37,466 nt of DNA, from contig JAFTWZ010000008.1 of assembly GCA_017465055.1 (NCBI GenBank), positions 1-37,466 on the forward strand. The letters run 5' to 3'. This DNA is from Alistipes sp. Its GTDB lineage: Bacteria; Bacteroidota; Bacteroidia; Bacteroidales; Rikenellaceae. Below are positions 16,236 to 24,652 of the stretch, one piece after another (the stretch's first letter is position 1; each line of letters starts with the position of its first letter). The notes beneath the pieces are model-generated. The model had not been told where the DNA came from. It saw only the letters and a list, made by a program, of their open reading frames with translations, and did no database searches. A program made the translations under genes and the position numbers.

Positions 16236-17429
16236 ATGAAGAAAATCTTTGGTTTGGCACTCGGCCTTATGATGGCTACGGGTGCAATGGCACAGGAGGC
16301 TGAGTTTAAGCCCGAGTTTACTGTTGTCAAGGAGAATGCTATTACAAGCATCAAGAATCAGAATCAGGCGGGTACTTGCTGGTGCTACTCATCGTTGGCC
16401 TTCATCGAGGCTGAGTTGTTGCGTATGAACAAGGGAGAGTACGACTTCTCGGAGATGTACATTGTTCACAACACCTATCTCGATCGTGCCGACAAGGCTG
16501 TTCGTACTCACGGCGATGTGTCGTTTGCTCAGGGTGGCTCGTTCTACGATGTTATCTACGGTATGGAGGCATTTGGTCTCGTTCCTGAGGCAGAGATGCG
16601 CCCAGGTGTTATGTATGGCAAGGAGCTCAGCAACCACAACGAGCTTTCGGCTGTTAGCGACGCTGTTGTAGCAGCTATCGCTGAGGGTAAGCACCGTAGC
16701 TTGCAGGTAGACCCTAATGGTCAGCCATTGTGGAAGAAGGCTATCGAGGCTATCCACGACATCTACCTCGGTGTACGTCCCGAGACCTTCACATACGAGG
16801 GTAAGGAGTACACTCCAAAGTCGTTCTACGAGACTTTGGGCTTGGACGCCAGCGACTATGTATCGTTGACCTCTTACACTCACCACCCATTCTACGCTCC
16901 TTTCATCCTTGAGATTCAGGATAACTGGCGTTGGGCTCAGTCATACAACCTCCCAATCGACGAGCTTATGGAGGTGTTCGACAACGCTATTATGGAGGGC
17001 TACACCGTAGCCTGGGGTAGCGACGTTAGCGAGAAGGGCTTCACACGTATGGGTACTGCCGTAATGCCTGATGAGTCTAAGGGTGCTGATCTCCAGGGCT
17101 CGGATATGGCTAAGTGGCTTAACCTCAGCGAGGATGAGCGTAAGAGCACTCCTAAGCCTGCAGTAGCCGAGAAGTGGTGCACTCAGGAGGAGCGTCAGAT
17201 TGCTTACGACAACTGGGAGACTACCGACGACCACGGTATGCTTATCTACGGTATCGCTAAGGATCAGAACGGCACTGAGTACTATATGGTTAAGAACTCT
17301 TGGGGCGAGGCTGGTACTTACAAGGGTATCTGGTATGCATCTAAGGCATTCGTTCGCTACAAGACTATGAACATCATCGTTCACAAGAACGCTATTCCTA
17401 AGGATATCCGCAAGAAGCTCGGCTTGTAA
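16236..17429 (+). CDS. Exported C1-family aminopeptidase (bleomycin-hydrolase/PepC type)
   Basis: 397 residues. A Sec signal peptide occupies about residues 1-19 (MKKIFGLALGLMMATGAMA). Papain-like catalytic residues are all visible: Gln42 in NQNQAG, Cys48 in GTCWCYS, His333 in DDHGMLIYG and Asn354 in VKNSWGEAG. The spacing between Cys and His fits the bleomycin hydrolase branch (C1B). Cytosolic PepC proteins have no signal peptide, so this form acts in the periplasm or outside, probably trimming peptides. Upstream of it two similar stretches, GTTGCAACGGTTGT and GTTGCGACGGTTGT, are repeated within 16116-16235, without an evident function. Confidence 0.9.
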   Translation: MKKIFGLALGLMMATGAMAQEAEFKPEFTVVKENAITSIKNQNQAGTCWCYSSLAFIEAELLRMNKGEYDFSEMYIVHNTYLDRADKAVRTHGDVSFAQGGSFYDVIYGMEAFGLVPEAEMRPGVMYGKELSNHNELSAVSDAVVAAIAEGKHRSLQVDPNGQPLWKKAIEAIHDIYLGVRPETFTYEGKEYTPKSFYETLGLDASDYVSLTSYTHHPFYAPFILEIQDNWRWAQSYNLPIDELMEVFDNAIMEGYTVAWGSDVSEKGFTRMGTAVMPDESKGADLQGSDMAKWLNLSEDERKSTPKPAVAEKWCTQEERQIAYDNWETTDDHGMLIYGIAKDQNGTEYYMVKNSWGEAGTYKGIWYASKAFVRYKTMNIIVHKNAIPKDIRKKLGL

Positions 17430-17455
17430 TGGGAGCTTTTTGATTAGATGTTTAG

Positions 17456-17575
17456 GAGGCTGAATAAAAAGTGTATTTTGTCGTTATGCTCGCCTTCAAA
17501 ATGCTCATTTACGCAAAGTAAACTCCGCTTTTTCAGGCTTCGCAGGCCTAAAACTACATCTTTTTATTCAACCTC
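17456..17575 (+). mobile_element. 120-bp MITE-like element, copy 1
   Basis: The element starts GAGGCTGAATAAAAAG and ends CTTTTTATTCAACCTC, terminal inverted repeats of 16 bp with one mismatch. It carries no ORF. A copy differing at about 5 of 120 positions lies at 36294-36413 and an inverted partial copy at 37387-37466. TTAG flanks this copy on both sides, a possible 4-bp target duplication, although copy 2 does not show one. It is too short to be autonomous. Confidence 0.8.
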
Positions 17576-17585
17576 TTAGTAAGAC

Positions 17586-17617
17586 GGGGATGACAAATTT
17601 ACTTTTTTGTCATCCCC
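17586..17617. terminator. Strong GC hairpin, probable terminator
   Basis: GGGGATGACAAA (17586-17597) pairs perfectly over 12 bp with TTTGTCATCCCC (17606-17617), followed by TATTTTATTG. It lies after the C1 peptidase and the MITE-like element and just upstream of the next promoter. Confidence 0.7.
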
Positions 17618-17633
17618 TATTTTATTGTAATAA

Positions 17634-17665
17634 TTTGGTTAAATAGCAAAAATTACATAACTTTG
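17634..17665 (+). promoter_or_regulatory. Bacteroidetes promoter, both boxes present
   Basis: TTTG (17634-17637), a 20-bp spacer and TAACTTTG (17658-17665) form a textbook -33/-7 pair for the Bacteroidetes housekeeping sigma factor, 60 bp upstream of the small lipoprotein gene. Confidence 0.8.
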
Positions 17666-17725
17666 TCTGTCGCGCTATAGGCGACACTATGGACACATAC
17701 AACGATTAATATTGCTATTACCACT

Positions 17726-18082
17726 ATGAAGAGGCTATCTATGATGGTTGCTTGCGGCCTGTTACTTACGGCTTGCGGCCTGTTTAACAGAGATAAAGGT
17801 GTTAACGATACTGAGAATATAGAGGCTGCAGTGCCTGCTACGGAGGAGGTTATTGCCGTAGCGTATCAAGAACCCGAGGATATCAACGCCCTGAGCATCG
17901 AGGAGCGTGTAGACTACTACCTCTCGCGCTTCTGTCACGATACGTCGCTTGGCGACGAGGCTAAGGCTGCCGCATCGCGTCAGGAGATGCTAGATTGGCT
18001 CGAGTCACTTACCGACGAGGAGAAGCGCCTTGCTGACGACGCCTCGGACGAGTGGTACTCAAAGAATTACACAAGATTATAG
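17726..18082 (+). CDS. Small lipoprotein of unknown function
   Basis: 118 residues with a lipoprotein signal (MKRLSMMVACGLLLTAC, Cys17 in the lipobox LTAC). The mature part is acidic and helical, with ALSIEERVDYYLSRFCHD and EMLDWLESLTDEEKRLADDA. I recognise no domain. It has its own strong promoter and a short leader. Its stop codon is only 5 bp from the stop codon of the converging MATE gene, with no room for a terminator between them. Confidence 0.75.
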   Translation: MKRLSMMVACGLLLTACGLFNRDKGVNDTENIEAAVPATEEVIAVAYQEPEDINALSIEERVDYYLSRFCHDTSLGDEAKAAASRQEMLDWLESLTDEEKRLADDASDEWYSKNYTRL

Positions 18083-18087
18083 CTTGC

Positions 18088-19539
18088 CTATCGCGAGAAG
18101 TGAAGGTCGTGCTCCTGGCGGCGTAGCTTGCGCATCTGAAGCGCTATAAGCACCGTAGCTACAAGCACCGAGGCTGCATCGGCCAGAGGCATAGCGGCCC
18201 ACGCTCCCATAGCACCATACTTTGGTGATAGAGTAAGCAGCAGGGGTAGCAGGAACAGCAGCTGACGTGTTGTCGAGAGGAACATAGCCATAGGCGCGCG
18301 TCCGATATATTGGAAGAAACCACCTGCGACAATCTGAAAGCCGACAAGCGGAAATACCATCATTGCCACGCCTAAGCCCTGAGCTACTACCTCGACCATT
18401 GCCTGGTCTGTCGCTCCATTCGAGGTGTCGACAAAGGCCGCCGCTACCTGGTGAGGGAAGAGTAGACCTACGAGGAATGCAAAGGTCGTTACACACGTAG
18501 CGCAGATTGCCGTATACTTAAATATCTTAATCACACGTCCATACTGCTTAGCACCGTAGTTATAACCTACGATGGGCTGCATACCCTGATTAAATCCGTT
18601 AGCCACCATTATAAATAGCAGAATCACGCGGTTCATAATGCCGTAGGCACCGACATATACGTCGCCAACGTTGCCATCGAACGTAGCGGCAGAGATTATG
18701 TCGTAAGGGCCAGTGCCTCCGTATCTTAGCAGTGCGGTATTCATAAATCGTGTCACCAACGAGGCGCAGACATTAAGCAGGAAGGGTGCCATACCGATAG
18801 ATATAATCGCCGAGACTATATGACGCTTAAATCGCAGGCTGCGGCCGCGAAACCTCAGGAAGCTACTCTTCGAGGTGTAGTGGCGTATCTGTACCATTAG
18901 TGCTATGCTCTGGGCTATCACCGTAGCATATGCCGAGCCCTCAATGCCCCAGCCAAAGCCGAAGATAAAGAGCGGATTGAGAATGGTACACAGGGCCATA
19001 GATAGCAGCATTATGTACATCGCCTTGCGCGGATATCCCGATGCGCGGAGCTGCTCGTTGAGACCTAAGTATAGGTGTGTGATTATGTTCCCGAACATAA
19101 TGATGCGCATAAATCGTCGCGCATAGTCGAGCGTCTCGGCGCTGGCCTCGCCGCCCGAGAAGAAGAGCAGTATGGGGTCGAGGAAGAAGAGGAACGTAAG
19201 CATAATGGCTATGCCGAGGGTTATGTTTAGCAACACGGCGTTGCCCAATATATCCTCTGCTGCGCGCTTGTTACCCTCGCCCAAGCGTATCGATATGCGT
19301 GCCGCAGCACCCACACCCACCATAGCGCCGAATGCCGAGGCAATGTTCATAATCGGCAGCGTGACGGCCATACCCGATATCGCAGCGCCACCCACACCGT
19401 GACCTATGAATATGCTGTCGATGATGTGGTAGAGCGATGATGAGGCCATAGCTATAATCGCTGGTATCGCGTAGCGTGCCAGTAGCTTGCCTAACGGGTC
19501 TGTGCCTAACGACACTGTATTGTTCTGTGGCGATGCCAT
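18088..19539 (-). CDS. MATE-family multidrug/sodium efflux transporter
   Basis: 483 residues with about 12 membrane helices and the duplicated MatE layout. The first half begins LLARYAIPAIIAMASSSLYH and IIDSIFIGHGVGGAAISGMA, and the second repeat contains NGFNQGMQPIVGYNYGAKQY, a motif well conserved in this family. It would export cationic or amphipathic compounds in exchange for Na+ or H+. It is the last gene of the minus-strand run that follows ftsZ, 55 bp after the phosphopantetheinyl transferase, and may also have its own promoter. Confidence 0.92.
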   Translation of the reverse strand: MASPQNNTVSLGTDPLGKLLARYAIPAIIAMASSSLYHIIDSIFIGHGVGGAAISGMAVTLPIMNIASAFGAMVGVGAAARISIRLGEGNKRAAEDILGNAVLLNITLGIAIMLTFLFFLDPILLFFSGGEASAETLDYARRFMRIIMFGNIITHLYLGLNEQLRASGYPRKAMYIMLLSMALCTILNPLFIFGFGWGIEGSAYATVIAQSIALMVQIRHYTSKSSFLRFRGRSLRFKRHIVSAIISIGMAPFLLNVCASLVTRFMNTALLRYGGTGPYDIISAATFDGNVGDVYVGAYGIMNRVILLFIMVANGFNQGMQPIVGYNYGAKQYGRVIKIFKYTAICATCVTTFAFLVGLLFPHQVAAAFVDTSNGATDQAMVEVVAQGLGVAMMVFPLVGFQIVAGGFFQYIGRAPMAMFLSTTRQLLFLLPLLLTLSPKYGAMGAWAAMPLADAASVLVATVLIALQMRKLRRQEHDLHFSR

Positions 19540-19579
19540 ACCTTATCTCCAATCCTCTAAATATGTTACACTAAACGTG

Positions 19580-19587
19580 CAAATCTA
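19580..19587 (-). promoter_or_regulatory. Possible -7 box for the MATE gene
   Basis: On the minus strand this reads TAGATTTG (TAnnTTTG match), 41 bp upstream of the MATE start. No good -33 box, so only a candidate. Confidence 0.3.
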
Positions 19588-19594
19588 CTAAATA

Positions 19595-20170
19595 TTAGCC
19601 ATAATAGGCTACTGCAACTATATATGCCCCTGCGTAATGCGATATTTCGACCACAGCCCTCTCTCTTTGGGCTATCGTGCAGCGCATACGGCGCTCCGTA
19701 GCATCGTAGCTCTCGATGCGAAGGTCGCCTAAGAGCTCTATGCCGCGCCTGCCCGATAGCTTATATAGCGCCTCCTTCGCCGTCCAGATGTATGCTCCCC
19801 AATCCTTATCGTCGGATAGCTGCTGCTCTGCAGGAGTCATAAACCTGCTCTTTGCGCGCTCAAAGTCGCGCTCCGACGACTCAATATCTATGCCTACGGG
19901 GCAATCGGCTATGGCCACAGCGACCGCTTCGTGGCTATGGGCAACGCTGATATAGGTGTCAGCACGGTCAACGACTGGTGCGCCAACTTCGTTGTACGCG
20001 ATACGCACCTCGCGGCCTAAGTTATCGCGCACGATGCGTCGCCAGGCCAGATGCTCTCTGCGGCGTCTCTCGTTCTGAAAGCGCGCTGCCGAGGCTACAT
20101 CCTCTGCGGTTATGAGATTATCGCAACAGGCGTAGATCTCGGGTATGCGCTCAACGTGGATGTTAACCAT
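19595..20170 (-). CDS. 4'-phosphopantetheinyl transferase (Sfp/AcpT type)
   Basis: 191 residues with the family motifs VGIDIESSERD (Mg2+-binding Asp and Glu) and WTAKEALYKLSGRRGIELL, plus the N-terminal RREHLAWRR segment. The enzyme moves the phosphopantetheine arm of CoA onto a Ser of a carrier protein; this class may serve fatty-acid ACP or secondary-metabolite carriers. Its start overlaps the end of the gldE-like gene by 8 bp, so the two are translationally coupled. No carrier protein or synthase is encoded nearby. Confidence 0.92.
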   Translation of the reverse strand: MVNIHVERIPEIYACCDNLITAEDVASAARFQNERRRREHLAWRRIVRDNLGREVRIAYNEVGAPVVDRADTYISVAHSHEAVAVAIADCPVGIDIESSERDFERAKSRFMTPAEQQLSDDKDWGAYIWTAKEALYKLSGRRGIELLGDLRIESYDATERRMRCTIAQRERAVVEISHYAGAYIVAVAYYG

Positions 20171-21446
20171 CGACCTCGACCTTTATCTTATCTATACGTC
20201 TGCCGTCCATCGTGGCGATGAAGAACTTCACGCCGTGCGACTGTAGCTCGTCACCTCGACGTGGTAGGTCGCGCTTAAGCTCCATCATAAGGCCTGCTAA
20301 GGTCTCGGCGTGACCCTCGACATCCGAAAAGGCATCCTCGTCGTAGCCTATGGCGCGGACAAACTCGCCAATGTGTATCTTTGCGTCGAAGATATATGTG
20401 TGCTCGCCAATCTTCTCGTAGAGCTTATCCTCGTCCTCGTCGCTCTCGTCGGTAATCTCGCCGACCACCTCCTCGAGGATATCTTCGAGCGAGATGAGTC
20501 CCTGCGTAGCGCCATACTCGTCTACGACGATGGCTATGTGTATCTTCTTCTTCTGAAACTCCTTGAGCAGGTCATCGATCATCATATGCTCGTGCACGAA
20601 GTAGGGCTTTCGTAGTAGCGTCTGCCACTCGAAGTCGCGATCTTTGCCGATGTGTAGTAGCAGGTCTTTGACGTATAGCACACCCTTCACATCGTCTAAG
20701 TCGTCGCCATAGACTGGTATGCGCGAGTATCCTGTCTCGACAATCACTTTGCGTACCTCGTCGTAGTCTGCATCGTACTCTATGCCGGTGATATCTACTC
20801 TCGAGTGCATAATCTCCACCACCTCGGTCTGCCCGAAGGCTACGATGCCCGAGAGCATCTTCTGCTCCTCCTCCGAGCCAGTCTCCGTAAGGTCTACAGC
20901 GTCGGCAAGCTCCTCGATTGATATCTCGGCGTTCTTGGTGGCTAAGCGGCTCACGCGGCTCGAGGTTCGTATGAGGATAAAGGCTAATGGATATACCAAC
21001 CAGCGCAGGATAATAAGTGGCAACGATAGTATCGATGTCATCTTTACGGGGTTGGCCTGCGACAGCACCTTAGGCATAATCTCGCCAAAGAGCAAGAGTA
21101 GGAAGGTGATGATTATGGTGTTGAAGATAAACTCCCACACGCCGCTGAATATGAATATCTGGTCAACGAGTTGCGTTACGACAATAACGAGGCAGATGTT
21201 AACCATATTGTTTGTTACCAATATGGTAGCTAACAACCTATCGGGGTTATCCAGTAGGTTAAGCACTCTTCGTGACGTTGTGTCGTCGCGCTCCTCCAGC
21301 TCGTCGATATCGCTTCGTGTGAGCGAGAAGAAGGCAACTTCAGAGCCCGAGGCCATCGCCGAGAATAGTAATAATATTATCGAGAGCAGACTGAATATCA
21401 CTATACTTGTGACATCGAGACTCTCTTTTATCATTATTGCATCCAT
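20163..21446 (-). CDS. gldE: GldE-like CNNM/CorC transporter-family protein
   Basis: 427 residues. An N-terminal DUF21 membrane region (about 14-170) contains the start of the CNNM motif (SGSEVAFFSLTRSDIDELEE). It is followed by two CBS motifs (about 205-330, GYSRIPVYGDDLDDVKGVLY and KIHIAIVVDEYGATQGLISL) and a CorC_HlyC C-terminal domain (about 345-425). Related proteins handle Mg2+ or other cations. In Bacteroidetes this member is called GldE from gliding flavobacteria, where it supports GldD. No other gliding genes are seen here, so the name describes ancestry rather than motility. It lies 58 bp after ftsZ. Confidence 0.85.
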   Translation of the reverse strand: MDAIMIKESLDVTSIVIFSLLSIILLLFSAMASGSEVAFFSLTRSDIDELEERDDTTSRRVLNLLDNPDRLLATILVTNNMVNICLVIVVTQLVDQIFIFSGVWEFIFNTIIITFLLLLFGEIMPKVLSQANPVKMTSILSLPLIILRWLVYPLAFILIRTSSRVSRLATKNAEISIEELADAVDLTETGSEEEQKMLSGIVAFGQTEVVEIMHSRVDITGIEYDADYDEVRKVIVETGYSRIPVYGDDLDDVKGVLYVKDLLLHIGKDRDFEWQTLLRKPYFVHEHMMIDDLLKEFQKKKIHIAIVVDEYGATQGLISLEDILEEVVGEITDESDEDEDKLYEKIGEHTYIFDAKIHIGEFVRAIGYDEDAFSDVEGHAETLAGLMMELKRDLPRRGDELQSHGVKFFIATMDGRRIDKIKVEVDG

Positions 21447-21504
21447 TTAGTCTACTTTTCTAATATTCTCCTAAGCACAACCGACGTGCTTAGCGCGTTG
21501 CCGA

Positions 21505-22881
21505 CTAACTAAATAGCGAGCCGTTATTAGTGCCCTCGTTATCGTCGCTCTCCACCTCGCGAGCCTTAGGGATAAATGTCGTGGTGGGGACATTCTCGGT
21601 CTCGTCCTCGAAGGTTGCACGCTTACGCACGTACGTAGGCTCGCGCTTCTGCACACCTATCGACTTGTATCTATCTTGTTGTGGCGTGATTACCACAGGC
21701 TCCTTCGGAGGGTTGATAGGTGCGCGGCTGGGCGTTGTCTTCTCTTGCTCAGTAGGCTTCTCTGGCTTCTCATCGAAGGGGTTGTCCGTCGTAGGGTCAG
21801 TATACTCGGTCTTAATCTTGAGCTGCTCGCCATCGGCAAAGCGGGTCGCTACGACAACAAGCTCGAGTTCGTCGTCAGCCAGTGTTGGCTTCTCGCTTGC
21901 ACCCCAGATGATATCGGCCTGGTGGATGTTGCCATCCTCGTCGGTATAGCTGGCATTCTTCTGTATGTACTCCATCGCTATGGTCACATCGTTCTGCGTG
22001 AGCAGGTTGATGCTCTTTACGGCGAAGCTCAGCAGTATCTCCTTAGCTCCGGTTATATGGTTGTCGTCGAGCAGCGACGATGATAGTGCCGCCTCGGCAG
22101 CCTCCTGAGCGCGGTTCTCGCCCGAGCCCTTAACTACCGACATATGAGCGCGGCCACTGTTGCGCATAACCTTCTCGACATCGGCAAAGTCGACACGCAC
22201 AAGGGCAAACTCTACGGTTATAAGCTCGGCGATGCCCTTAGTTGCCATTCCCAATACGTCGTCGGCGCGTCCGAATGCCTCGAGAAGTGGGAGGTTGCCA
22301 TACAGCTCGTGCACACGCTCGTTATCGATGACCAGCAACGAGTCAACCCAGGGGTGTAGCTCGTTAAGACCCTGAATGGCGTTGTTTATACGTCCCGGAC
22401 CCTCCATTCTCAAGGGCATAGTCACCACCGCAACGGTAAGGATGCCTAAGTCGTGTGCGAGCTTTGCGATTACTGGCGAGGCGCCAGTTCCCGTGCCACC
22501 ACCCATACCTGCTGCGATGAAGAGCATCTTCACTCCCGAGGTCTCGAGTAGCGTGCGTAGCTGCTCTTCGCTCTCGATGGCAAACTTACGACCTTTGGCA
22601 GGGTCGTTACCAGCACCGAGGCCTGGACCCATCTGTATCTTATTGGGTACTTTACAGTTGTTAAGTGCCTGGCGATCGGTGTTGCAGACCACGAAGTTCA
22701 CACCAGCAATCTTCAGCGTCTGCATATGGTTTACGGCGTTGCCACCAGCGCCACCTACGCCTATCACCATTATTTTCGACTCGGTGTCGAGTTGTATATC
22801 CGATAGCTGGCCGCCAGTTACGGCCATAGCTATGTCGTCTACGGCTATGCCGTCAATGTTATGTGGAGTATTATCGCTCAT
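21505..22881 (-). CDS. ftsZ: Cell division protein FtsZ
   Basis: 458 residues. The GTPase core (about 35-350) contains VIGVGGAGGNAVNHM and the tubulin signature AGMGGGTGTGASP (about 124-136). The T7 synergy loop reads VRVDFADVEKVM: the two acidic residues (Asp231, Asp234) are present, but the position that is Asn in most FtsZ (NVDFADV) is Arg229. A variable linker of about 100 residues follows. PTYVRKRATFED near 425 may be the conserved C-terminal peptide, followed by an acidic tail ending GTNNGSLFS. It polymerises into the septal ring and binds FtsA. It lies 84 bp after ftsA. Confidence 0.97.
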   Translation of the reverse strand: MSDNTPHNIDGIAVDDIAMAVTGGQLSDIQLDTESKIMVIGVGGAGGNAVNHMQTLKIAGVNFVVCNTDRQALNNCKVPNKIQMGPGLGAGNDPAKGRKFAIESEEQLRTLLETSGVKMLFIAAGMGGGTGTGASPVIAKLAHDLGILTVAVVTMPLRMEGPGRINNAIQGLNELHPWVDSLLVIDNERVHELYGNLPLLEAFGRADDVLGMATKGIAELITVEFALVRVDFADVEKVMRNSGRAHMSVVKGSGENRAQEAAEAALSSSLLDDNHITGAKEILLSFAVKSINLLTQNDVTIAMEYIQKNASYTDEDGNIHQADIIWGASEKPTLADDELELVVVATRFADGEQLKIKTEYTDPTTDNPFDEKPEKPTEQEKTTPSRAPINPPKEPVVITPQQDRYKSIGVQKREPTYVRKRATFEDETENVPTTTFIPKAREVESDDNEGTNNGSLFS

Positions 22882-22965
22882 AGTGTTATATAGTCATTAT
22901 CAATGTCGTTTTTATGTTTCGGGGCTACTATAGTGCTTGCACTTCGTTACCTTGTCGCAGTACCA

Positions 22966-24561
22966 CTACAGACCATCAGTGTCGACGTCGTCGCGGCCAG
23001 CAAATATATCGCCGAGTGTTGTGAAGATATCCTTCAGACCTCTCTTCTTCTTAGGCTTCTCCACGATGATCTCGCCATCTCCACCTCCGTTACCACCCTC
23101 TGATGGCTTTGTTGGGTCGATCTTCACTGGGTCGGGCGTAGGCTTAGGGTCTTTACCATCCTTTGCCTCATCCTCGGGCTTTTCGGGCGTAACGGGTGTC
23201 TCCGTGTTGACAGGCTTAACCGGTGGCACGGGTTTTACCGGTGGTACGGGTTTTACCGGAGGCTCAGGTGTCGGGGGTACAGGCTTTACCGGAGGTACGG
23301 GTCGTGTCTGCTCCTCGTCGCGCACATTGGGCTGGCGGCGGGGTGGTACCTCAGGCTCCACTGAGGGCGTAGGACGCTGACGCACGGCAACGGCGCAGCT
23401 GCCGGCCTTAGCTCCGTAGAGAAGCAGCGAGGCTATGGTGGCGTAGGCGCGTGAGGTAATCTTCTCGCCGAAGTTATCGGTGAAGCCATACTCGGGGTAT
23501 ACCGAGCGCACCTCCTCGATGTCGAGCTCGCGCGCGAAGAGCTGCTCGATGTTCTGCATCTCGGCGCCACCACCCGTTATGAGTACTACCGGAGCAAAGC
23601 GGCTACCGCAGCCTGCCTCCTTCACTTCGCGCTTCACCCAGTCGCATATCTCCTTCAGGCGCTCCTCGATTATGCGAGCAAGGTTGCGGCGGCGGATGCT
23701 CTTAGGCGTACCGCGACGTGCGTGAGGAAAGAGAATCTTGTCGTCGGTAGCCATCTCGCATAGTGCCGAGCCGTAGTTTATCTTCAGGCTCTCGACATAG
23801 CTCGAGGGAATGCCATAGGCGCGAATGTCGCCATTAATGCTGTTCATACCGATAGGTATAGATGCGAAGTAACGCACCTTGCCGTTGTAGAGCACCGTGA
23901 CGTCGGTTATGCCACCACCGAGGTTGATGATGATAGCTCCCTCCTCCATATCCTCAGTTGTTGCCACGCCGAGGTGAGCGACGAAGGCATTGGGCACGAA
24001 GCTCTTTACCGTGATATCCTGCTTTGCCAAACACTGCTGCATACGTCCGCGTAGCATCTTGTCGGCCAGGATGAAGTTGTACGTACCTGTCAGCACCTGA
24101 CCATAGGCACCCACAGCTACGGCTACCTCCTTGTCGTCGGCCTTGTATCGCAGTGGCTCCTTGGCTATAATCTCCTCGCGGTCGTCGGGGAGCTTGACGC
24201 TCTCCATACGGAGGTTGAGACTCTCGATATCGCGCTCGGTAATCTGGTTGCAGCCATTAGCCTGGTCATCCTGAACGTATACGTGGTCGGTTACCTGCAC
24301 GCAGCGTATGAAGTCGCCTGCAAGGCCTGCGTATGCCTCGGTAATCTTTATGCCAAGCTCCTCCTCGAGGCGCTCCTTGACTACGTGCACGGCGCTACCT
24401 ACCGTCTCGCTATTCTCTATGCGTCCAGCATTTATACCGCTACTTATCGGCTCTGATGCGATACCTAAGATATCTACGCGACCATCCTCCTCGACCGAGC
24501 CTACAGCCATCACGACGTTTGTCGAGCCTACGTCGATAGCTACAATTTGTTTACCTTTCAT
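22966..24561 (-). CDS. ftsA: Cell division protein FtsA with extended proline-rich C-terminal linker
   Basis: 531 residues against about 420 for most FtsA. The actin-fold core (about 1-395) has IVAIDVGSTNVVMAVG (phosphate loop), a 1C domain, INLGGGITDVTVLYNG and VVLITGGGAEMQNI. An extra 110-residue linker follows, rich in Pro and Lys, with PVPPVK-type repeats at about 421-451. The end, KKKRGLKDIFTTLGDIFAG (505-522), looks like the amphipathic membrane-targeting helix. FtsA anchors FtsZ filaments to the membrane. The DNA of the Pro-rich stretch is an 18-bp minisatellite, so its length may vary between strains. Confidence 0.96.
   Translation of the reverse strand: MKGKQIVAIDVGSTNVVMAVGSVEEDGRVDILGIASEPISSGINAGRIENSETVGSAVHVVKERLEEELGIKITEAYAGLAGDFIRCVQVTDHVYVQDDQANGCNQITERDIESLNLRMESVKLPDDREEIIAKEPLRYKADDKEVAVAVGAYGQVLTGTYNFILADKMLRGRMQQCLAKQDITVKSFVPNAFVAHLGVATTEDMEEGAIIINLGGGITDVTVLYNGKVRYFASIPIGMNSINGDIRAYGIPSSYVESLKINYGSALCEMATDDKILFPHARRGTPKSIRRRNLARIIEERLKEICDWVKREVKEAGCGSRFAPVVLITGGGAEMQNIEQLFARELDIEEVRSVYPEYGFTDNFGEKITSRAYATIASLLLYGAKAGSCAVAVRQRPTPSVEPEVPPRRQPNVRDEEQTRPVPPVKPVPPTPEPPVKPVPPVKPVPPVKPVNTETPVTPEKPEDEAKDGKDPKPTPDPVKIDPTKPSEGGNGGGDGEIIVEKPKKKRGLKDIFTTLGDIFAGRDDVDTDGL
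23217..23302 (-). repeat. In-gene minisatellite encoding the FtsA Pro-rich linker
   Basis: Units of TTTTACCGGTGGTACGGG and close variants occur four to five times within the ftsA linker, each encoding about PVPPVK. The repeat keeps frame because its unit is a multiple of three. Confidence 0.75.
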
Positions 24562-24652
24562 CGTTCTATCCTTTATTATTCATTCGTCAAAATCATCTGT
24601 GGCAACTGCTCGCAGCATATGTGCCACCTCCTCAGCCTGGTTTAACAAGCCT

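Noticed and set aside
19595-20170. Secondary-metabolite cluster around the phosphopantetheinyl transferase
   Set aside because: No carrier protein, ketosynthase or adenylation domain is encoded in the window; the gene is coupled to gldE as part of a conserved housekeeping arrangement.
20163-21446. Haemolysin annotation for the CBS/CorC protein
   Set aside because: The old haemolysin label of this family is historical; the domain layout is that of CNNM/CorC ion-transport proteins.
22376-23380. Plus-strand ORFs opposite ftsZ and ftsA, including a Gly/Thr-rich one
   Set aside because: Antisense shadows; the Gly/Thr-rich repeat is the complement of the FtsA proline-rich linker.
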